A stretch of DNA of 8,913 nucleotides from Georgenia sp. (GTDB lineage Bacteria > Actinomycetota > Actinomycetes > Actinomycetales > Actinomycetaceae). The stretch covers positions 1 to 8,913 of the forward strand of contig DAHVRG010000042.1 in the NCBI GenBank assembly GCA_027322565.1, read 5' to 3'. Below, piece by piece: positions 1-6,310 of the stretch; the stretch's first letter is position 1; every line of letters begins with the position of its first letter. A program made the position numbers and the translations under genes. Under the pieces are notes generated by a model. That model was not told the origin of the DNA. It did no database searches and was given only the letters and a program-made list of their open reading frames with translations.

Positions 1-245
1 TCGGCGGCGGCGAGCAGGTCACCGATCCCGGCGGGCCGACGGGGACGGACGGGGGACGTGCCGCCGTCTCGTCGCCCCCGCGGGCGGGAGGGGTCGGGCA
101 CGTCGACGGTGACCTCGAACCAGCTGCGCCCGAGGATCCCGCGCCGGTGGCGACGGGCCCGCACGACCCGCCCGCCGACCTCCTCGGCCCGGCGGAGGAG
201 GGCCGGGAGGTCGGGTCCGTCAAGCAGCAATCGCCGGCTCTGCAC
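1..245 (-). CDS. FlhF-like flagellar protein, N-terminal part (runs off the window)
   Basis: The reading frame starts at GTG (243-245) inside the end of flhA and stays open to base 1, giving about 81 residues. The protein begins MQSRRLLLDGPDLPALL and later reads WFEVTVDVPD, then an Arg/Pro-rich stretch and GIGDLLAAA. From memory this resembles the N-terminal region of actinobacterial FlhF-like proteins, the SRP-type GTPases encoded just after flhA: a GPDL-ALL helix, a basic segment, then FEVTV. The GTPase domain lies outside the window, so the assignment rests on this short match and on position. GTG is preferred because five G's lie about eight bases upstream; a TTG at 230 is the alternative. 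It overlaps flhA by 26 bases, so translation is probably coupled. In FlhF the role would be flagellar placement or early basal-body assembly. Confidence 0.55.
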   Translation of the reverse strand, partial: MQSRRLLLDGPDLPALLRRAEEVGGRVVRARRHRRGILGRSWFEVTVDVPDPSRPRGRRDGGTSPVRPRRPAGIGDLLAAA

Positions 246-2277
246 CCACGACCCCCACGGTCTCGATGGTCAGCGACACCCCGGTCACCTCGGCGTAGGA
301 GAGCACGGGCAGCCGCGGGACGGACAGGGCGGTGAGGCGCCGCAGCGCGGGCCGGACGGCCGGTGCGGTGACGAGGACGGCCTGGCGGCCGGCCTCCTCC
401 GCCTCCTGGACGCGACGGCTCAGCCCACCGAGGAGCGCCTCGACCCGTTCCGGCGGGAGCGCCAGCTGGGTGCCCTGGTCCCCGGCGCGCAGCGACTCGA
501 GGAGGAGCTGCTCGGTGGCCGGCTCCAGCGTGATGACCCGCAGGGCGCCGTCCTCGCGGTTGCGGTCGACGATGACGTCGGAGACGGCACCGCGGGCGGC
601 CTCGACGAGCCCCTCGGCGTCGGTGGAGACCTTGGCACGGAGGGTGAGCGCCTCGAAGATGCGGGGCAGGTCGAGGATCGGGACCTGCTCCCGGAGCAGC
701 CCCTGGAGGACGCGCTGGACCTCGCCGAGGCTGAGCACCGCGGGGACGAGCTCCTCGACCACCGACGGGTTGCTCTGCTTGAGGCCCTCGACGAGCACCC
801 GCACGTCCTCCCGGCCGAGCAACCGGTCGGCGTGGCTGCTCGCCACCGAGGACAGGTGGGTGATGAGGACGGAGACACGGTCGACGACGGTGGCGCCCGC
901 CAGCTCGGCGCTGTGCCGCAGCTCCGCGGGGATCCACTTGCCGGGCAGCCCGAAGACGGGCTCGACGACGGTGGCGCCGGGCAGGTTGCCCAGGCCCTCG
1001 CCGAGCGCGAGCATGCGGCCGCGGGGGGCGGTGCCGCGCGCGACCTCGACCCCGGAGAGCCGGACGGCGTAGGTCGACGGGGGCAGGTCGACGGAGTCAC
1101 GGGTACGCACCGGCGGCAGGACGAAGCCCATCTCGAGGGCGGTCTTGCGCCGCAGCGCGCGCACCCGGCCGAGGAGGTCCTGGTCGGCCGACCCGCCGAC
1201 GAGGTCGACGAGGTCGGGGGCGAGGAGGATCTCCAGCGCGTGGACGCGCATCTGCTCGATGAGCATCTCCGGGGTCTCGGCGGCCGGCTGGAGCGCACCG
1301 GCCTCCTCCGCCTGCTCGGCGGCGGCGGCCTCCTGCGCCTGCTGCGTCCTCACCCGCTGCGCGAGAAGGAGCAGCGCCCCGCCGACGACGAGGAAGGGGA
1401 TCTTCGGGATGCCGGGGATGAGCGCCATGACGACGGACGCGGCCCCGGCGATCATCAGCGCGGTGCGGGACTGGGTGAGCTGGGCGGTGGCGGCCGTGCC
1501 CATGTCCGCGTCGGCGGTCGCCCGGGTGACGACGAGGCCGGTCGCCACCGCCATGAGGAGCGCCGGGATCTGGGTGACGAGGCCGTCGCCGACGGTGAGC
1601 AGCGAGAACCGCTCGATGGACTCACCCGCGGTCATCCCGAGCTGGACCATCCCGATGACGAAGCCGCCGAGGAGGTTGATGACGGTGGTGATGACACCGG
1701 CGATGGCGTCACCCTTGACGAACTTCGACGACCCGTCCATGGCGCCGTAGAAGTCGGCCTCGGCGGCGACCTCGGCGCGGCGCCGCCGGGCCTCGGCGTC
1801 GTCGATCGCGCCGGCGTTGAGGTCGGCGTCGATCGCCATCTGCTTGCCGGGCATGGCGTCGAGGGTGAAGCGGGCCCCGACCTCGGCGGCACGGCCCGCA
1901 CCGTTGGTGATGACGACGAACTGGATGACGACGAGGATGAAGAAGATGACGAGACCGATGATGATCGAGCCACCGACGACGAAGTGGCCGAAGGCGTTGA
2001 TGACCTCCCCGGCGTAGCCGTCGCGCAGCACCAGCCGGGTCGAGGCCACGCTCAGCCCGAGCCGGAACAGCGTCATGACGAGGACGAGGGAGGGGAAGAC
2101 CGCGAAGTCGAGCGGCTTCTTCATGAACATCGTCGTGAGCAGGACGAGCGTGGCACCGACGATGTTGACGGCGATGAGCACGTCGAGCAGCGCCGCCGGC
2201 AGGGGCACGACGAGCAGGAGGATGATCCCGACGACACCCGCCGGGACGACGAACTGGGAGATCTTGCCGTTCTTCAT
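220..2277 (-). CDS. flhA: Flagellar type III export gate protein FlhA
   Basis: FlhA is the large ring-forming subunit of the flagellar type III export gate. Its membrane domain conducts protons, and its cytoplasmic ring docks chaperone-substrate complexes. The protein has 685 residues, about the usual length. Residues 1-310 are the membrane domain, with hydrophobic segments near 9-48, 58-80, 99-124, 193-216, 234-252 and 274-308. The FHIPEP family signature lies at about 129-153 and includes ARFTLDAMPGKQMAIDADL. The KFVKGDAIAG segment (185-194) carries Asp190, which by alignment with the Salmonella protein should be the conserved proton-path aspartate. An Ala/Glu-rich linker (about 311-335) leads to the C-terminal domain. 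The ATG at 2277 overlaps the flhB stop (ATGA), and GGAAGGA at 2284-2290 is a good ribosome-binding site. The gene looks intact. Confidence 0.97.
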   Translation of the reverse strand: MKNGKISQFVVPAGVVGIILLLVVPLPAALLDVLIAVNIVGATLVLLTTMFMKKPLDFAVFPSLVLVMTLFRLGLSVASTRLVLRDGYAGEVINAFGHFVVGGSIIIGLVIFFILVVIQFVVITNGAGRAAEVGARFTLDAMPGKQMAIDADLNAGAIDDAEARRRRAEVAAEADFYGAMDGSSKFVKGDAIAGVITTVINLLGGFVIGMVQLGMTAGESIERFSLLTVGDGLVTQIPALLMAVATGLVVTRATADADMGTAATAQLTQSRTALMIAGAASVVMALIPGIPKIPFLVVGGALLLLAQRVRTQQAQEAAAAEQAEEAGALQPAAETPEMLIEQMRVHALEILLAPDLVDLVGGSADQDLLGRVRALRRKTALEMGFVLPPVRTRDSVDLPPSTYAVRLSGVEVARGTAPRGRMLALGEGLGNLPGATVVEPVFGLPGKWIPAELRHSAELAGATVVDRVSVLITHLSSVASSHADRLLGREDVRVLVEGLKQSNPSVVEELVPAVLSLGEVQRVLQGLLREQVPILDLPRIFEALTLRAKVSTDAEGLVEAARGAVSDVIVDRNREDGALRVITLEPATEQLLLESLRAGDQGTQLALPPERVEALLGGLSRRVQEAEEAGRQAVLVTAPAVRPALRRLTALSVPRLPVLSYAEVTGVSLTIETVGVVGAEPAIAA

Positions 2278-3011
2278 CGGCTGTCCTTCCGGGACGCGGG
2301 CATACGGTGGGTCCCGGCCGCGCTGCCGCGGCGGCGCAGGGACATGACGAAGGCGAGGACGCGGGCGACGGACTCGTAGAGGTACTCCGGTACCTCCTGG
2401 CCGACCTCGCAGATGGAGTTGAGGGTGCGGGCGAGACCGACGTCCTGGACGACGGCCACCCGGTGGGCGGCGGCCCGCTCACGGATCCGGGCGGCGACGT
2501 GGCCCTTGCCCTTGGCGACCACCCGCGGCGCCCCCTTGCCGGGCTCGTAGCGCAGGGCCACGGCGACGTGGGTCGGGTTGACGACGACGACGTCCGCGTC
2601 GGCGACCGCGGCGAGCATCCGGTTGCGGCTCATCGCCCGCTGCTTCGCCCGGATCTGCCCCTTGACGAGCGGGTCCCCCTCGGTGCGCTTGTGGTCGTCC
2701 TTGAGCTCCTGCTTGGACATCCGGGTCGTCTTCCGGTTGCGCCGGATGACGACGAAGACGTCGACGGCGGCCAGGGCGAGCCCGGCGGCGACCGCCCAGG
2801 TCAGGAGGGTCTGCACCCGTGCGCCCACCGCTCCGACGATCTGCGCGACGGACAGGGCCCCGGAGCGCTGCACCAGCGGGAGGATGCCGACGACCACGGA
2901 GTAGAGGACGAGCCCGACGACGGCGGTCTTGAGGAAGGCCTTGGCCCCCTGCCACCACGCCTGGCCGCCGAAGGTCCGCTTCAGGCCCTTGGCGAGGTTG
3001 AACTGCTCCAC
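2274..3011 (-). pseudogene. flhB: flhB, 5'-truncated (TM3-TM4 and cytoplasmic domain remain)
   Basis: FlhB is the export-switch protein that changes substrate specificity from rod/hook to filament proteins. What remains is about 245 residues, against roughly 350-400 for the family. Clear FlhB sequence begins at VEQFNLAKGLKRTFGG, which corresponds to the loop before TM3. Two hydrophobic segments follow, then a basic linker (SKQELKDDHKRTEGDPLVKG) and the cytoplasmic domain. The autocleavage motif NPTH is encoded at 2568-2579, followed by VAVALRYEPGKGAP. The initiator region and TM1-2 are missing: from 3012 upstream the sequence is flgL on the other strand. The frame stays open upstream to 3371 by chance, but that extension is antisense to flgL and has no FlhB character. 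No frameshift or internal stop is seen. As written the gene cannot make full-length FlhB. It overlaps flhA by four bases. Confidence 0.9.
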
Positions 3012-3020
3012 CCTTGGCGG
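3009..3020. other. Rearrangement or assembly junction between flhB and flgL
   Basis: Left of about 3011, the minus strand encodes FlhB (VEQFNLAKG). Right of about 3018, the plus strand encodes FlgL (RSVFAGTS). The few bases between fit neither protein well: they give Pro-Arg on the FlhB side and Pro-Trp on the FlgL side. No insertion sequence, tRNA, long repeat or linker is present, so the join is abrupt to within about ten bases. Both genes lose their 5' ends here. That is the product expected at one end of an inversion between two genes that once pointed the same way, or of a deletion between two that pointed apart. A chimeric contig join would look the same. Confidence 0.85.
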
Positions 3021-3563
3021 TCCGTCTTCGCCGGTACCTCCGCCCACGCGGCCTTCGTCCGCGGGCCGGAGGGCACCGTGACGAACACCGGCCGGGACGG
3101 CGCGGAGGTGCTGCGCCGGGTGTCGGACACGACCCAGGTGCGCGTCGACTCCGCGGGGGCGGAGGTCTTCGGCACCGACGTCGTCGACGCCGACGGCGAG
3201 CTCGTCCGCGACCCGGGGACCGGCGTCCCGGTCGGCATGTCGGTCTTCTCCCTCCTCGGGGAGATCGCGACCCGCCTGGAGGCCGGGGAGGAGGTCGGCG
3301 GCTACCTCGCCGACATCGACGCCCGCCTCGAGGCGGTGCTCGCCGAGGTCGGCAGCGTCGGTGCCCGGCACAAGCAGGTGCTCCAGGCGCAGGACGCCCT
3401 GGCCTCCCGTGAGATCACCCTCGCCGGCCGGCTGTCCGCCGTCGAGGACGCCGACCTGGCTGAGACGATCGTCGAGCTCCAGCTCCAGGAGGTCGCCTAC
3501 CAGGCGGCACTCGGCGCGACGAGTCGCGTACTGCAGCCGAGCCTGCTGGACTTCCTGCGATGA
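3012..3563 (+). pseudogene. flgL: flgL, 5'-truncated (C-terminal ~60% of hook-filament junction protein)
   Basis: FlgL (HAP3) links the hook to the filament and is exported through the flagellar type III system. The remaining 183 codons begin around RSVFAGTSAHAAF, which matches the middle of FlgL where the outer domain starts. They continue through VFSLLGEIATRLEAGEEVGG and a coiled-coil region, and end with the flagellin-type C terminus: DADLAETIVELQLQEV, then a tail finishing LLDFLR. This C-terminal helix normally packs in the D0/D1 core and is bound by FlgN before export. The N-terminal helix that pairs with it (about 110-120 residues) is absent because flhB sequence abuts at 3012. No start codon with a ribosome-binding site suits the fragment. 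An open frame on this strand continues back to 2307, but only as antisense to flhB. The stop overlaps the fliW start. Confidence 0.88.
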
Positions 3564-3940
3564 GCACCGCGACGACCGAGTCGGTCCTGCGCTTCGTCAG
3601 CCCGCCACCCGGCCTGGAGCCGTTCACGAGCTTCACCCTCGCGGCTGTCACGTCCGAGCTCTACACGCTGCGGGCGGTCGAGGCGCCGGACCTGCGCCTG
3701 TTCCTGCTCGACCCGCGGCCCTACTTCCCGGACTACAGCCCCGACGTGCCGGCCGAGGTGCTCGCCGAGATCGGCTCCACCGAACCGGCCGTGCTCGTCG
3801 TCGTCCGTCCGAGCGACACAGGTGCCGAGGCGTCAGCGAACCTCCTTGCCCCGGTCCTCGTCAACCTCGAGACCGGTACGGCTGTCCAGGCCATCCTCGA
3901 GGGGAGCGGCCTGCCCCTGCGCGCCCCGCTCGCGCAGTAG
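3560..3940 (+). CDS. fliW: Flagellar assembly factor FliW
   Basis: FliW is a small cytoplasmic protein. In other bacteria it binds flagellin and the RNA-binding regulator CsrA, linking flagellin level to its translation. This 126-residue protein is slightly short for the family (usually about 130-150) but has the recognisable core: VSPPPGLEPFTSFTL near the start, LYTLRAVEAPDLRLFLLDP (about 35-52), a PYFPDY segment, and ANLLAPVLVNLETGTAVQAIL towards the end. The ATG overlaps the flgL stop as ATGA and no separate Shine-Dalgarno sequence is evident, so translation should depend on flgL. With flgL truncated, its expression at this locus is uncertain. The usual downstream partner csrA is not present; a hairpin and flgN follow instead. 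Confidence 0.92.
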   Translation: MSTATTESVLRFVSPPPGLEPFTSFTLAAVTSELYTLRAVEAPDLRLFLLDPRPYFPDYSPDVPAEVLAEIGSTEPAVLVVVRPSDTGAEASANLLAPVLVNLETGTAVQAILEGSGLPLRAPLAQ

Positions 3941-3947
3941 CCTCGCC

Positions 3948-3964
3948 GTCCCGGCAGCCGGGAC
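3948..3964 (+). terminator. Hairpin just after fliW
   Basis: GTCCCGGCAGCCGGGAC is a perfect inverted repeat around one central base, so it can fold as a 7-bp GC-only stem with a CAG loop. It begins seven bases after the fliW stop. No T-run follows, so it is not a classical intrinsic terminator. GC-rich actinobacteria often lack the T-run, so it could still end or attenuate the flgL-fliW transcript, or protect its 3' end. Confidence 0.45.
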
Positions 3965-3981
3965 CGGGTGCCCGCAGGGGC

Positions 3982-4009
3982 TACCCTCAGAGCTGACCTT
4001 TGCCGACAC
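3982..4009 (+). promoter_or_regulatory. Weak candidate promoter for flgN (sigma-28-like)
   Basis: GCCGACAC (4002-4009) resembles the FliA/WhiG -10 consensus GCCGATAA at six of eight positions. It lies 12 bases after TACCCTCA (3982-3989), which matches the -35 consensus poorly. TACCCT (3982-3987) could alternatively serve as an ordinary -10 box. The placement is sensible, between the post-fliW hairpin and the flgN start, but the match is weak and this is a guess. Confidence 0.2.
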
Positions 4010-4051
4010 CGCTCCTCCATCTCGCGGTGTCCACTCCCGGGAAGGGCAGCG

Positions 4052-4576
4052 ATGCGCGCACTCTCCGACGTCCTCTGGCAGGAACGTGACCTGCTGGAGC
4101 TGCTCGTCCACCGCCTCGAGGTGGAGCGTGCGCTGCTCGAGACCGGCCGCACCAAGCGCCTGGCGCTCGCCGCCCGGGAGACCGAGGACGTGCTCGAGCA
4201 GAGTCGGGCCGTCGAGCTCGGCCGCGCTGCCGAGGCGCTCGCGGCCGCTCGCACCCTCGGGCAGCCGGAAGGGGCGAGCCTGGCCGAGCTGGCGCACGTG
4301 GCGCCGGGGCCGTGGGGCGAGATCCTGCAGGAACACCGCGCGGCGCTCCGCGAGCTCGTCGCCGAGGTCGAGGCACTCACAGTGGCCCTTCCCGGGAGCG
4401 GACCCGGCGACACGAGCGAACGGCTCCTCGGGTCCGTGCGCGACACGCTGGACATCCGGGTCGACGCCGAGCTCGCCGAGGCCGTCATCGAGCTCCAGCT
4501 GCAGGAGGTCAGCCGCAAGGCGGTCGAGGCACGCGACCAGCTGGTCCACCGCGGCCTCACGGAGTTCCTCCGCTGA
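4052..4576 (+). CDS. flgN: FlgN-family flagellar export chaperone with FlgL-like C-terminal tail
   Basis: FlgN is the cytoplasmic chaperone that binds the C termini of FlgK and FlgL and delivers them to FlhA. This 174-residue protein begins with the family pattern LSDVLWQERDLLELLVHRLE, then an RALLETGRTKRLALAARETEDVLE helix. ASLAELAHVAPGPWGEIL (about 75-92) and another long helix follow. The ATG is chosen because GGAAGGG lies just upstream and the FlgN pattern starts at once; codons further upstream (from 3968) show no family character. Residues about 138-174 (DAELAEAVIELQLQEV... ending TEFLR) align with the FlgL C terminus encoded at 3450-3560 (DADLAETIVELQLQEV... ending LDFLR), with a one-residue gap. 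I do not recall such a tail in ordinary actinobacterial FlgN. Position is also unusual, since flgN commonly lies before flgK. Confidence 0.82.
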   Translation: MRALSDVLWQERDLLELLVHRLEVERALLETGRTKRLALAARETEDVLEQSRAVELGRAAEALAAARTLGQPEGASLAELAHVAPGPWGEILQEHRAALRELVAEVEALTVALPGSGPGDTSERLLGSVRDTLDIRVDAELAEAVIELQLQEVSRKAVEARDQLVHRGLTEFLR

Positions 4577-4615
4577 CCGCCGCTCACGGCCAGCCCACGT
4601 CGTCACACGTCGTCA

Positions 4616-4682
4616 CCGAGAGCGCGCTCTCCGTCCCCTCATCGCCGAGAGCTCATTTCCTGACCGAGAGGTCAAATGCTGC
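4616..4682 (+). repeat. Left arm of the element: three diverged CCGAGAG units
   Basis: CCGAGAG recurs at 4616, 4645 and 4664. The second unit reads CCGAGAGCTCATTTCC; its reverse complement, GGAAATGAGCTCTCGG, matches the right-arm unit GGAAAGTGAGCTGTCGCC apart from one missing base and two changes. The first unit contains the perfect palindrome GAGAGCGCGCTCTC (4618-4631). TGACC-GAGA-GGTCA (4661-4674) is a second short inverted repeat. Spacing is irregular (29 and 19 bases), so this arm looks older or more degraded than the right one. Confidence 0.6.
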
Positions 4683-4689
4683 TGTTGCA

Positions 4690-4797
4690 GGGAACTGAGC
4701 TGTCGCCGGGAAGTGAGCTGTCGGCGGGAAGTGAGCTGTCGCCGGAAAGTGAGCTGTCGCCGGAAAGTGGGTTGTCGCCGGGAAGTGGGCTGTCGGT
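4690..4797 (+). repeat. Tandem array, six 18-bp units
   Basis: Six adjacent units of exactly 18 bases start at 4690, 4708, 4726, 4744, 4762 and 4780. The consensus is GGGAAGTGAGCTGTCGCC. Units differ at one to four positions: GGGAACTGAGC in the first, GTCGGC in the second, GGAAAGTG in the fourth and fifth, GGGTTGTC in the fifth, and GGGCTGTCGGT in the last. Changes are spread through the unit and no spacers separate the copies, so this is a tandem repeat and not a CRISPR array. The unit length is a multiple of three, which keeps several frames open by chance. Confidence 0.9.
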
Positions 4798-4833
4798 GAC
4801 GTGTGACGTGGGGGAAGGGCGAGCGCCGGGGGC

Positions 4834-6261
4834 TCAGGTCTCGGTGGCGGCGGTGACGAAGCGGCAGTAGAGGTCGTCGTACAGCTCCGCAGCGCCGGTC
4901 TGCACGGCGGACGACGGCAGGGCCGGGGCGTCGGCCAGACCGGCCCGGTGCGCGGCGAGGAGCGCGGCGCCTGCGGCGACCGGCTCGCCGGCCTCGACGA
5001 CCCGCAACCGTGCCGGCCCCGCGGCCGCCTTCGCGCGCAGCCACGCCGAGCCCTCCCGCGCAGCCGCGCCGAGGACGAGCACCTCACCCGCTCCCGGGTC
5101 GTCCCCGGCCAGCTCGGCCTGCGCGGTGAGCAGCCAGCGGGCGTGGAGCGCCAGCCCGTCGACGACGGCGGCGACGAGGGCGACGTCGTCGTCCTCCGGG
5201 AGCTCCCCGACGACGGTCGGGCGGGCGTCCGGGTCCGGTGCCGGTGCCTGCCGGCCCCGGAGGTAGGGCAAAACCAGCGGCGCGTCCCTGCCCCGTGGCC
5301 GCCCTGCAGCGGCGCCGAGGAGCTCGGTCAGCCGGCCCTCGCCGCCCAGCTGCTCGGCGCACCGCGCGAGCACGGCACCCGCCGCGGGCGAGCCGGCCAC
5401 GACTGCCTCGTGCAGCCCACCGACCGTCCGGACCAGGCTCATCCCCTCCCCGGCGACCGCCGCCGACGCAGGACGTCGACGGAGCACCCGGACGACCGAC
5501 TCGGCGGTCCCGAGGGAGTCGGCGACATCGCCGGGCGAGCGCATCCCGCCCGCCCACGCCCCGACCTGGTGGTCGTGGCCCGCGACGACGACGGGCGTCC
5601 CGGGGCGCAGCCCGGCCACTCCCCCGGCCGGCACCCGGCCCGCGATCTCGTCGGGACCGGCCACCTCCGGCAGCCGGCCGGGCCGGAGCCCGACAGTCGC
5701 GAGGAGCTCGGCGTCGAACTCGCGCGGCACCGGCTCACCCGGCGGCGGCAGCCGGAAGGCCATGGTGCGTCCGGCGAGCGTGTGGTCGGTGACCAGCCGA
5801 CCGGTGAGCGCGAGCGCGACGAGGTCCGCGGCACCGGCCCACCGCCGCATCCGGGACCAGCGCTCGGGCTCGTGCTCCCGCAGGTGTGCCCAGACGGCGA
5901 GGGGCACCTTGCCGCTCGGGCGCACACCCGTCGCCGCGAAGAGCTCGGCGGCGCCCAGCTCGCGCGCGAGCCGGTCCGCGGCACCACTCCCCCGCCGCGC
6001 GTCCCAGCGGACGAGCCCACCGACCGGCCGGTCCTCGTCGTCGAGCGGTACTCCGGTCTCGGCCATCGACGCGATCCCGACGGCGGCCGGCGGCTCGTCC
6101 ACCACCACCTCCCGCACGAGACTGGCGACGGCGGCGAGCAGCTGGGCGCCACCTGCCGGGGTGGGCGTGGTGGCCGTGGCGAGGACCCGGGCGCCGCGCG
6201 CCATGTCGACGACGACGGCCTTGGTGTTGGTCGTCCCGACGTCGAGGCCCAGGCAGCGCAT
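4834..6261 (-). CDS. FGGY-family carbohydrate kinase (substrate unknown)
   Basis: This cytoplasmic kinase would phosphorylate a sugar or polyol with ATP. The 475 residues fit the FGGY family (about 470-520). The N terminus has the phosphate-binding motif GLDVGTTNTK (5-14). AGHDHQVGAWAGG (227-239) holds the probable catalytic base Asp230 and is followed by DSLGTAES (248-255). LPYLRGRQAP (331-340) and the ADP-site segment LGAAAREGSAW (397-407) come next, then EPVAAGAALLAAHRAG near the end. The ATG at 6261 is chosen because the family motif begins four residues later; an open frame runs further upstream but is antisense to the aminopeptidase gene. The kinase stands alone, without a transporter, isomerase or regulator, so the substrate cannot be deduced. 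Its GHDH/GTAE pairing points away from classic xylulokinase or glycerol kinase, but not firmly. It is divergent from map (48-base gap). Confidence 0.88.
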   Translation of the reverse strand: MRCLGLDVGTTNTKAVVVDMARGARVLATATTPTPAGGAQLLAAVASLVREVVVDEPPAAVGIASMAETGVPLDDEDRPVGGLVRWDARRGSGAADRLARELGAAELFAATGVRPSGKVPLAVWAHLREHEPERWSRMRRWAGAADLVALALTGRLVTDHTLAGRTMAFRLPPPGEPVPREFDAELLATVGLRPGRLPEVAGPDEIAGRVPAGGVAGLRPGTPVVVAGHDHQVGAWAGGMRSPGDVADSLGTAESVVRVLRRRPASAAVAGEGMSLVRTVGGLHEAVVAGSPAAGAVLARCAEQLGGEGRLTELLGAAAGRPRGRDAPLVLPYLRGRQAPAPDPDARPTVVGELPEDDDVALVAAVVDGLALHARWLLTAQAELAGDDPGAGEVLVLGAAAREGSAWLRAKAAAGPARLRVVEAGEPVAAGAALLAAHRAGLADAPALPSSAVQTGAAELYDDLYCRFVTAATET

Positions 6262-6297
6262 GCCCCCAGTGTGCGGGTCGCGGCCGTGCGACACGCG

Positions 6298-6310
6298 TAA
6301 CCTGAGGCGG
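6298..6310 (+). promoter_or_regulatory. -10 box for leaderless map transcript
   Basis: TAACCT (6298-6303) fits the actinobacterial TANNNT -10 pattern and lies six bases before the GTG start at 6310. Transcription would therefore begin at or next to the start codon, giving a leaderless mRNA. No clear -35 hexamer is seen, which is common for such promoters. Confidence 0.55.

Larger units (their letters stand above)
4594..4812. repeat. Composite inverted-repeat element between convergent genes
   Basis: The gap between flgN and the kinase gene is almost filled by one imperfect palindromic element. Its left end (4594-4622) and right end (4790-4812) are inverted copies: CCCACGTC, ACACGTC and ACCGASAG blocks match, with two extra GTC triplets on the left. 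Each end contains a perfect short tandem duplication: ACGTCGTCAC twice at 4597-4616, and GTGACGT twice at 4796-4809. The interior holds diverged units of one family, pointing one way on the left and the other way on the right, around a unique centre at about 4675-4689. It encodes no credible protein. It could be a MITE-like or REP-like element, or a bidirectional transcription stop for the two converging genes. Confidence 0.75.

Noticed and set aside
58..2379. A 773-codon open frame on the plus strand
   Set aside because: It is antisense to flhA, rich in Asp, Glu, Arg and Gly as GC-rich shadow frames are, and has no recognisable domain. FlhA on the other strand is unmistakable.
3000..3060. 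Recombinase-controlled invertible switch at the flhB/flgL junction
   Set aside because: No long inverted repeat or recognisable invertase site is seen at the junction and no recombinase gene lies in the window. The second junction is not available, so this stays only a theoretical option.
3012..3371. The flhB frame remaining open upstream with possible start codons
   Set aside because: The extension is antisense to flgL and has none of the N-terminal features of FlhB (no T-P-x-R basic start, no TM1-2).
2307..3563. One continuous plus-strand frame of 418 codons joining the flhB region to flgL
   Set aside because: Codons before about 3012 are antisense to real FlhB sequence, so this is a chance in-frame extension and not a longer FlgL or a new fusion gene.
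4690..4797. CRISPR array
   Set aside because: The units are contiguous with no unique spacers, are only 18 bases long, and no cas gene is present.
4676..4870. A 64-codon frame encoding repeated ELSPGS hexapeptides
   Set aside because: It is open only because the 18-bp repeat is a multiple of three. It has no convincing ribosome-binding site and runs into the 3' end of the kinase gene on the other strand.
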